From Verrucomicrobiia bacterium (lineage in GTDB: Bacteria > Verrucomicrobiota > Verrucomicrobiia > Verrucomicrobiales > DEV007): a DNA stretch of 64,000 nucleotides. The stretch covers positions 1-64,000 of the forward strand of contig JAUIAH010000029.1 in the NCBI GenBank assembly GCA_030425385.1. Reading direction: 5' to 3'. Every line of letters starts with the position of its first letter. Positions within the stretch are counted from its first letter, which is position 1. Below the pieces are notes generated by a model. That model saw only the letters and a list, made by a program, of their open reading frames with translations. It had not been told where the DNA came from and did no database searches. The translations under genes and the position numbers were made by a program. Of this stretch, positions 26,270 through 33,900 are shown in pieces.

Positions 26270-27511
26270 TTAGAGCCGGCGAGCGGGCACAAATCCCCGA
26301 TGATTCGCCTGGTTAGGATCGGCCCCCTTGGCAATGAGTAGGTTCATGGCTTCGATCCCAGGCTTCTGCCCATAAGCGGCCAAATGAAGCGCCGTATCGC
26401 CCTGGTCATCCACATACCTAACACTCGCGCCTACCTCAATTAGAAGGCTCATCACGCTGGTATCCCTTGCCCTTGCCGCGCGCATCAGTGGCGAACAAGA
26501 TCCCGCCTGGCACGCATTGGGATCAGCCCCACGCTCTAATAGCCATGGGACCCAATCCGGCACGTGTTGCACCGCCGCCTGAAGCGCGCTTTCAGGTTGG
26601 ACCTTGCTCTTGCGAGCAAGCGCATTGATCGAAGCGCCATTCTGAAGGAGCATCTCAGCGATTTCTCGGTGACCTTGGGAGATGGCTTCGACAAGGGGAC
26701 GCCGCTCGAAAGAGCCATCTGGATGGACTCGTTCGTCTAACAGCTTGCAGACCGCCAAGCGATTTCCATGTCTCGCCGCCTGACAAAGCGCTTGTATTCC
26801 GAACGCCTGTTCCTCGTTGAAATGGACAAGCGCTGCTTCGAGAAATGTGAGATTCTGCGTTTGTATCGTCGCTAGGGCAATTTTTCGTATCAATTCCTTC
26901 TGGCGAGGTTGGATTGCTATCAACTGACGAAATAACTGCAGATTGTTTTTGAAGACCGCATAACCAAGCGGGTCGCTGCCGAGTTCCTTGAGATACTGCC
27001 ATTTTCCTTCACCACGGACCGTCATCTGGCGGATGACCTCCAAATCAGATGTCTTGAGCGCCCCCAACCATTGGCTGTACTGCACGTCCCGCTGATGACG
27101 GATCCGATCCGGTCGAGACTGGAGATCGATGACCAGCCAGATCAACGTCAGGCCAATAATGAGGCTGAGTGCACTCGAGAATCGTGGGAGCGGCGTTCGC
27201 CAATCGGCACCCAATTTCCAAAGCACGAGCATCCCAACCACGAAGCCAATGACAATGGCGGCGCCGAGCCCAGCGAGTTGGAATTGCAGGAAAAAAGCAT
27301 GTTGGGCGTCCTGCGGTTTCTTAAATTGATGCGTTCCGAGCATCAAGAAACGGCCCAACATGTAGGCGGCGATGGTGACGCCAAGCCACCAGAATCGGCG
27401 GTCGAAACTCAATAGGCCGAGCCCACGCCCTAACAAAACAGGCGTGCCAATAGCCATCAAGGACGCTAATGCAGCAACGCTGCCCATCAAAAAACCGAAG
27501 ATGAAGAACAT
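26270..27511 (-). CDS. Membrane protein with C-terminal ankyrin repeats
   Basis: 413 residues. Four hydrophobic segments lie in the first 125 residues (FFIFGFLMGSVAALASLMAI; WWLGVTIAAYMLGRFLML; LAGLGAAIVIGFVVGMLVLW; LSLIIGLTLIWLVI). From about residue 230 the chain is ankyrin repeats: 'LCQAARHGNRLAVCKLLDERV', 'PLVEAISQGHREIAEMLLQNGASINA', 'WLLERGADPNACQ', 'PLMRAARARDTSVMSLLIEVGASV' and 'TALHLAAYGQKPGIEAMNLLIAKGADPN'. It would present a protein-binding platform on the cytoplasmic side of the inner membrane. Partner unknown. An ECF-type promoter lies 22 bases upstream. Confidence 0.88.
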   Translation of the reverse strand: MFFIFGFLMGSVAALASLMAIGTPVLLGRGLGLLSFDRRFWWLGVTIAAYMLGRFLMLGTHQFKKPQDAQHAFFLQFQLAGLGAAIVIGFVVGMLVLWKLGADWRTPLPRFSSALSLIIGLTLIWLVIDLQSRPDRIRHQRDVQYSQWLGALKTSDLEVIRQMTVRGEGKWQYLKELGSDPLGYAVFKNNLQLFRQLIAIQPRQKELIRKIALATIQTQNLTFLEAALVHFNEEQAFGIQALCQAARHGNRLAVCKLLDERVHPDGSFERRPLVEAISQGHREIAEMLLQNGASINALARKSKVQPESALQAAVQHVPDWVPWLLERGADPNACQAGSCSPLMRAARARDTSVMSLLIEVGASVRYVDDQGDTALHLAAYGQKPGIEAMNLLIAKGADPNQANHRGFVPARRL

Positions 27512-27533
27512 AGAATGATTATCTTCTTCCTCT

Positions 27534-27559
27534 CTGCGCCAAGCGGGGGATGACGTTAC
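27534..27559 (-). promoter_or_regulatory. ECF-type promoter for the ankyrin gene
   Basis: Minus strand GTAAC (27559-27555), 15 bases, GCGCAG (27539-27534), ending 22 bases before the ATG at 27511. The hexamer equals the consensus of the set. Confidence 0.75.
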
Positions 27560-27591
27560 GGTCGACGGTATAAAAAGCGCTCAACTCCCTT

Positions 27592-27617
27592 GTAACAGTC
27601 GGGCGTGGTTGGCGCAG
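27592..27617 (+). promoter_or_regulatory. ECF-type promoter, distal site before the FG-GAP gene
   Basis: GTAAC at 27592-27596, 15 bases, GCGCAG at 27612-27617. It lies 191 bases before the next ATG and upstream of a second site, so it gives either a long leader or a separate small transcript. Confidence 0.65.
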
Positions 27618-27774
27618 ACTGAACGCGGACCACGTCATCAAGTCGTCGCTGTCGTAGGCAATGCACCCGGTCCTCGATAGCGCCTGAGGTCTCTCCAAAA
27701 ACCGAGTCGGCACTGATCACTCCGCCGGGCTCGCTTTGTCACATTGACAATGGTATCCTCAATCTCGGAACGAT

Positions 27775-27800
27775 GTAACATGGGGAGGCGACCTGCGCAT
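27775..27800 (+). promoter_or_regulatory. ECF-type promoter, proximal site of the FG-GAP gene
   Basis: GTAAC at 27775-27779, 15 bases, GCGCAT at 27795-27800. Only eight bases separate the hexamer from the ATG at 27809, so transcription would start at or next to the start codon. Confidence 0.72.
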
Positions 27801-27808
27801 GGGAGCGT

Positions 27809-30163
27809 ATGAAATCGCCTTTCATACTCTCCGCCATCCTACTTCTGCACCTTCATGATGTGACCCCTCTCCTCGGGATCACCTTCGATTCGGAGAAAGT
27901 GCTCTTTGCAAATCCACTTCCCTCCCCGCAACAGGTCTGCTCTGCTGATCTTGATGGAGACGGCGATACGGATGTCATCGCCATCGGTTATACCAACGAA
28001 GTGGGCGCGCTCGTTTGGTTCGAGAATCTCGACGCCCTTGGTACGATGTCAGGGCCGCAACTGGTCGTTGCCGATGCAGATCTCCGCTATGTCGCGCCTC
28101 TGGATGTCGACGATGACGGAGACATCGACCTCCTCGCGGCACCTCAAGGGATCGGTTCCTTGAGATGGTATGAGAATACAGACGCACTCGGCACCTTTGC
28201 TAGAACTCACGAAATTCCTGACAGCCGGGTGCGCTATACAACTACGTTAGACTCTGCCGACCTGGACGGTGATGGTGACCTTGATCCCTACTGGACACTG
28301 GGAGCTGGTCGGGCTGTGGAATGGCTACCAAACCTTGGCGGCGGTCTCTTTGGCCCTATCCAAAGTATCGATGCTGATGCTCGAGGCATCGGCGGCGCGG
28401 ATCACGCGGACGTTGACCATGATGGTGACCTTGACCTCGTCGTCGCCTTCGAAAGCACGGAAATGATCGGACTCTATCGCAACGACGGCACGGGGCATTT
28501 CAGCCCCAGGGAATCGATCATCACTGGACGCCGCTTCACCGGCTGTTGGTTAGGGGACATCAGCGGAAACGGACGCACAGATGTCGTCACTTTGGGAGGA
28601 TCCGAAGTTCTCCTCTTTGAGCAAGATGCGTGGGGCATCTGGGGCTCGCCTACCCTGCTCTTTCAAAGTGAGTCGTACTCTGGCAGTCTCTCACTCGCCG
28701 ATGCGGACGCCGACGGAGATCTAGATATCGGTATCCAAATGAGCCCCATGCATCTACTCTTGCGCAACGATGGTCAGGGACACTTCACCTCTGAAAGCCT
28801 AACCGACATGCAGTTCATCGGGCGCGACATCGCCCTTGCCCAAATGGATGACGACACCGAACTGGAAGTGCTTGCGGCAATCTATCCGGGAACACTCGGC
28901 GTCTTTGACAAGGGCCAGTTCCACTCATGGAGTGACGCTCTGGATACGATTAATGCTCTGGAGGCGGCTGATCTTGATGGAGACGGCGACATCGATCTCG
29001 CAAGCATCGCGCTCTTCTCCAATCATGTCGCTTGGCATGAACAGTTGAATGATGGTAGTTTCGAGACTCACATTGTTAGCAGCTCACATCCATTCCCCAC
29101 GAGACTCCTCCTTGCTGATGTCACGGGCGATCATCAGACTGATATCGTGGTGGGAACGGAAACTGAGATCATTGTGTTTCCCGGCATGGAAGATCGATTT
29201 GGATCCGCCATGGTGTGGGCGGCGGACTTAGCTCTCCCTACCAGTATGACCGTTGGCGACATGGACCACGACGATGCCCCCGATTTGCTCGTTTCGACGG
29301 GTGGCGGTAGCAAGATTTGGTGGTTGCGCCAAGGCATGGAGAAGCAGTGTCTCTATCAACATCACGAATCTCTCAACAGCCTAGCCGTAGGAGACCTCGA
29401 TCAAGATGGGTGGGAGGATCTGCTGGTCGCCACCGGAGCGGATCAACAGATCCTCTGGCTGAGAAACGAGAAGGGAAGCGGGCGCTTTGCGGAGCCCGCC
29501 ACGCTCGCAAGATCCCTCCAAAGCAGCCCTTCTCTTGACGCGGTGGACCTTGATGGGGACGGCGATCTCGATGTGCTCGCCATGAGCCTTTCTATCCGAA
29601 ACGAAGGCGTCTACTGGCTGGAGAATGAAGACGGGCAGGGCACCTTTAGCGGTCCTCACACCATCACCACTTCTGTCTCTCGTTTGCTCAATGCGGATGC
29701 AAAGGATCTCGACGCCGACGGCGATCTGGACATCGTGTCCATCTCCAGAGACCGGCGCGTGGCCTGGTATGAGAATGTCGGCAGCGGAACCTTCGGTCCT
29801 CAGCAGAGACTCTCGACGAGCGGCTATACGCCAAGTCAATTGTGCGTGACGGATGTCGATGCCGACAGCATCCCTGACATCCTCACCGTGTCTGACGGAG
29901 ACACCATTCATTGGCACGGTAGCGCCACTACGCCGACAGATTCTAGCGGGAGCGTGCAAATCCTTACGATCGCACGCGATTTCTTGATCTACGAAAGGCC
30001 CATAGGTGTCCCCACCCGCATCGAACAAAGTCAGGACCTTGAAGACTGGAATCGAATGGCGCGTCGAGAAACGCTCGAATCCTCGCAAGCTGGTCGAGAA
30101 CGCGTCCGTGCCAAGCTATCGCGCCTTGGCCGCGGTCGGAGATTCTACCGAGTCGCTTGGTAA
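27809..30163 (+). CDS. Secreted FG-GAP/VCBS-repeat beta-propeller protein
   Basis: 784 residues with a signal peptide (MKSPFILSAILLLHLHDVTPLLG). The body is a series of FG-GAP/VCBS repeats, each with a calcium-binding Asp loop: DLDGDGDTDVIAIG, DVDDDGDIDLLAA, DLDGDGDLDPYW, DVDHDGDLDLVVAF, DADADGDLDIGIQ, DLDGDGDIDLASIA, DLDQDGWEDLLVA, DLDGDGDLDVLAM and DLDADGDLDIVSIS. This predicts one or two calcium-loaded seven-bladed propellers in the extracellular space. The C-terminus carries the module 'TRIEQSQDLEDW ... GRRFYRVAW' shared with other exoproteins of the window. Likely role is adhesion or binding; no catalytic site is seen. Confidence 0.9.
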   Translation: MKSPFILSAILLLHLHDVTPLLGITFDSEKVLFANPLPSPQQVCSADLDGDGDTDVIAIGYTNEVGALVWFENLDALGTMSGPQLVVADADLRYVAPLDVDDDGDIDLLAAPQGIGSLRWYENTDALGTFARTHEIPDSRVRYTTTLDSADLDGDGDLDPYWTLGAGRAVEWLPNLGGGLFGPIQSIDADARGIGGADHADVDHDGDLDLVVAFESTEMIGLYRNDGTGHFSPRESIITGRRFTGCWLGDISGNGRTDVVTLGGSEVLLFEQDAWGIWGSPTLLFQSESYSGSLSLADADADGDLDIGIQMSPMHLLLRNDGQGHFTSESLTDMQFIGRDIALAQMDDDTELEVLAAIYPGTLGVFDKGQFHSWSDALDTINALEAADLDGDGDIDLASIALFSNHVAWHEQLNDGSFETHIVSSSHPFPTRLLLADVTGDHQTDIVVGTETEIIVFPGMEDRFGSAMVWAADLALPTSMTVGDMDHDDAPDLLVSTGGGSKIWWLRQGMEKQCLYQHHESLNSLAVGDLDQDGWEDLLVATGADQQILWLRNEKGSGRFAEPATLARSLQSSPSLDAVDLDGDGDLDVLAMSLSIRNEGVYWLENEDGQGTFSGPHTITTSVSRLLNADAKDLDADGDLDIVSISRDRRVAWYENVGSGTFGPQQRLSTSGYTPSQLCVTDVDADSIPDILTVSDGDTIHWHGSATTPTDSSGSVQILTIARDFLIYERPIGVPTRIEQSQDLEDWNRMARRETLESSQAGRERVRAKLSRLGRGRRFYRVAW

Positions 30164-30180
30164 CTACCCCTCACGGATGG

Positions 30181-30206
30181 GTAACACTTCAACGCGGCCT
30201 GCGCAG
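30181..30206 (+). promoter_or_regulatory. ECF-type promoter for the 30241 membrane-protein gene
   Basis: GTAAC at 30181-30185, 15 bases, GCGCAG at 30201-30206, 34 bases before the ATG. Consensus match. Confidence 0.72.
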
Positions 30207-30240
30207 AAGAAGGCGAATCCACTTCAATCACACACTCATT

Positions 30241-30828
30241 ATGAAATCATCACCTTCACTCACTTCCAACAAAACTGAGAGCGCAGCGAAAGTAGCCTCA
30301 GCTCAAGCTCGCATCGCATTGAAACAAGTCTTCTCTCAATGTCAGACCATGGACCGCCTTGGGCTCGCGGTCGTTCTGTCCTCTATTGCGGTTATCCTCG
30401 CTTCTCTCTTCTTCGACATGCTCCATTTCGAGATCGTGACCAATCGTGCGGTCACACCTACCATGGCAGGCGAGATCCGGCGCATGGAGAGTCTCTTGAA
30501 CGGCCACGCGTATTCCGTCTTCGCTTCAACTTTCTGGGGAAAGCTGATCGTGTTAGGCTCGCTCGCCGCCGGAGGTCTGGTTGTTTGGAGTTTCCTAACC
30601 CAATCTCGCCAGCCCTGGATCCCAATCGCCGTGGTCGGAGCGGCGGCATTGGCCACTGTTTGCTTTCTACTCACTGGTGTCATCGGCACCCCTGATGAAA
30701 GGGTCTTCGCAGGTCACGCGAGCTATCTCCGGCCCGACATGGATCTGACACTACTAGGCTACTGGCTTCCCTTGATGGCAAGCAGCGTCGCCACACTCGC
30801 AGGAGCGAAACGCCTATTCCAAGGCTAA
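30241..30828 (+). CDS. Four-helix inner-membrane protein of unknown function
   Basis: 195 residues from the ATG at 30241; the frame is open upstream but that part overlaps the promoter. After a polar N-terminus of about 40 residues come four membrane helices: LGLAVVLSSIAVILASLFF, LIVLGSLAAGGLVVWSFL, WIPIAVVGAAALATVCFLLTG and LLGYWLPLMASSVATLAG. No known family is recognised. It carries an ECF-type promoter like its secreted neighbours and is followed, 35 bases on, by a strong terminator, so it is a one-gene unit. Confidence 0.7.
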   Translation: MKSSPSLTSNKTESAAKVASAQARIALKQVFSQCQTMDRLGLAVVLSSIAVILASLFFDMLHFEIVTNRAVTPTMAGEIRRMESLLNGHAYSVFASTFWGKLIVLGSLAAGGLVVWSFLTQSRQPWIPIAVVGAAALATVCFLLTGVIGTPDERVFAGHASYLRPDMDLTLLGYWLPLMASSVATLAGAKRLFQG

Positions 30829-30863
30829 CATTTCTAAACATCTGTTTTCAAATCAGAACCAGG

Positions 30864-30889
30864 CCCCCGTCATGATCTCATGACGGGGG
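30864..30889 (+). terminator. Rho-independent terminator after the 30241 gene
   Basis: A perfect 12-pair inverted repeat (CCCCCGTCATGA / TCATGACGGGGG) with TC between, so the real loop is about four bases, followed by TTTCCTATTTG. A strong factor-independent terminator 36 bases after the stop. Confidence 0.85.
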
Positions 30890-30912
30890 TTTCCTATTTG
30901 TTCATCAGAAGT

Positions 30913-30938
30913 GTAACGGCTCCGCTTCGAATGCGCAT
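30913..30938 (+). promoter_or_regulatory. ECF-type promoter for the RHS gene
   Basis: GTAAC at 30913-30917, 15 bases, GCGCAT at 30933-30938. Eight bases separate the hexamer from the ATG at 30947, so the mRNA is probably leaderless. Confidence 0.72.
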
Positions 30939-30946
30939 CGAAGGGT

Positions 30947-33900
30947 ATGAAACAGCATCGCTTGCTTCTCTTCACCGCTGGACTCGTCTTGAACAGCCTC
31001 GCTCAAGATCCTTCGACTCTATCAGAAATCGATCCCCTTTGGTTGCATCACTATCAAATGGCCCCCTGGGAGGCATCGCTCGACCATGATGCCGACGGCC
31101 TTTCCGCGATTGAAGAATATCACTTGGGTACCGATCCGCGCAGCGCCTTCTCGCACCCCCAGTTTGCCATTGATCTTTGCTGCGACGACGATGCTCAACG
31201 GTGGTTTCACATTGGTTGGGACGGCCGTTCAGGTGTCAGGTATCAACTCTGGGGTACGCATGATCTGCAGGCATGGCAGGCCTGGGACGAACCAATCACC
31301 TTGTCACAGGATGAGCCGGTCGTGCTTGGATTGGTTCGCGAGGATCTCCCTCAAGGACATCAATTCTTTCGCGTCTCCGGCGTTTCGGGAGACAGTGATG
31401 GCGATGGACTCACGGATATCGTGGAGATGGATGTGTTAGGTACAAATCCTCACGCAACTGACACGGATGGTGATCAGTGGTCAGACGCTCACGAAGTGCA
31501 CATCACCCTCACGGATCCTCTCGTCCCCAACGATCTTGGAGGGAAGGCAAGCGGCAAGGTTTGGATGGACGCCAATGAGGACTCCTCGCCAGATGGTGAG
31601 TCTGCAAGTGTCGGCGTCGAGATCTACCTGGACTTGAACTTCGATGGAGTCTGGACCCCTGGTGAACCTCTCAAGGTGAGCGACGCTACTGGACTCTATC
31701 AGTTCTCCCAACTCCTTCCCGGTCTCTATCATGTGCGGCAACGACTCGCCCCAGGGGTCACGCAGACTTGTCCTCGACCACATTATCAGAACAATCTGAA
31801 CGGCTTGCCTGATGAAGTCTTAGCCTACGATCACGGAGACGGCGGTCCCCATGACGTCCCCTATGGCAGAAATGCCGACACCTGGAAGGGGCCTCGCAAA
31901 GTCATCTTTCCTGCGCCCGTCCAGCCAGTGGACCCCGATCTCGTCCTGCAGCCCATTGGGAACCGCGCAGAGGTTCCCCGATTCGGCGTGTGGTCGACCA
32001 CTGAGTATCTCTCCCTTCCGAAGAATGCCGAGATCACCCTGCGATTCGACGAGGCTATCATCGATGGCGAAGGTGTGGATTTCCTCATCCAAGCCCTGAA
32101 CTCACCAGCCGGGGAAGAGGTCCGTGTCTGGGTCGGAGAATCGGCCGATCAATTGATCGACCTCGGGGTATTTCGCGAATCTCAAGTCGCCATCGGCGTC
32201 GATCTTTCTCACGAAGATATCGAGATGCCTGTGCATGTCGTGAAGATTCGTTCACTCAATAGCGCTGGGACGTCGCCAGGCTTCGACCTTGTTGGAGTCG
32301 AAGCCATTCACTACGCGCCAGCAGCACCTCTAGCGCATGCCTTTCGCATCAGTGATCGCGAGCACATCCAAGGACTGGACTTTGGTCGCGTCTTTCGCGA
32401 TCTCCCTCCTCAAGTAATCCTCACGCTTTCCCATGACCAGACAAGTTACCGGCCTCAGGAACCGTTCGTTGTCCAAGTCACGGCAACGGACGATCTCGGG
32501 GAGGTGCAAACTAGCCTCACCGTTGATGACGTCCCCCAACATCTTGACAACGACGGCCGCGTTGTGATCACGCCAACCACCGACCAACGCTTAACTTTGC
32601 GTGCCAAGGCCACCGATGTTTCCGGGCAATCGCGCGAACGCACGCTGGTCCTCACCATCGGTGAGGGGGAACCTAGCCCATCTCCTGACAGCTTTCTCGG
32701 CGAGGCTGCTGACGGAGCTCCCTCTATCGCTATCGTTACTCCCGAAATCGGGAGTGTTTGGAACGAATCCGTCCCGGTAAGGGCCACTCTTGCAAACATT
32801 ACCGGAACTGGGCGGTGGGAATTGGCCTATGCCTCGGCAGACGATGTCGATCCCAAAGCGTTGGGCCACACGGACAGCGACGACTGGCACCTTCTCCATG
32901 AGGGAACCGGCATACCCACGGAAGACACCTTTGGCTCTTTCCCTGCTGACACATTGGCGGACGGCGCTTACCTCCTTCGCCTGAGCGCAACCAATTCAGG
33001 GGGCGCTACCCGCCACACTGCCTGGGCCGTGGGCGTTGGCATCGAGGCATCAACTTTGCGACCCGAGATTGTCTTAGAGACACCCTCCTTTGACACTAAC
33101 ATCACGCTATTTGAGAGCATTGTTGGAAGCATTCGTAGTGAACGCCCCGTAGAGTGGGTGATCGAATTGGCCCCAGCAGAGTCTCTCTCACTCGGTGCTC
33201 TCAACGCTCCCGGAATTTCATGGCAATCGATTGCCAATGGCTCGGGAATCGTTGAGGATGCTGTGTTAGGACAAGTCGATGCTACTCAGTTGGTCAACGG
33301 TGCGTATGTCCTGCGTGTTCGCGCCATGAATGATCTCGGTCTCGGCCAAGTTGAAGGCGTTCGGATCCAGATCTCTGGCGAGGCCAAACTCGGCCGACTT
33401 CGTCGTGACTTCGTCGACTTCTCGACCACGATTGGTGGCCTTCCGTTAGAGATGCGTCGGACCTACGATTCGCTCACCCTTGGAGAGCCATCTCCTTTGG
33501 GTCATGGCTGGTCGTTCACCTTCGCCAATCCTAACATCAGCGAAACAGTTACCCATTCCGGAAACACTCCCTTCAACGCTGCTCCCTTTCGCCAGGGAAC
33601 ACGCGTCTACCTCACGGCACCAGACGGGCGTCGACTAGGTTTCACCTTCAATCCGCAACCTGGAGCCACTTCCTACCTCGGACAAACCTATCGCGCCTTC
33701 TTCGAAGCCGATCCCGGAGTGCGGGCGAAACTGGAAGTTCCCCAAGGTGATCAATCCTTTCTAAGCATCAACGACCAAGGAGAAGCCGTTCTCTTCTTGT
33801 TAGGCTTCGCATGGAATCCAAGTACCTACATCTTGGAATTGGAGGATGGCATACGTTATCACTACGATGAAGAACAGGGATTCATTCAAGCCACTTCACC

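Larger units (their letters stand above)
27512..27808. promoter_or_regulatory. Gene-free region with three ECF-type promoters
   Basis: 297 bases between divergent genes. It contains one leftward site (27534-27559) and two rightward sites (27592-27617 and 27775-27800), all with GTAAC, 15 bases and a GCGCAG-like hexamer. The 157 bases between the two rightward sites hold no convincing reading frame and may be a leader or a small RNA. Confidence 0.55.
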
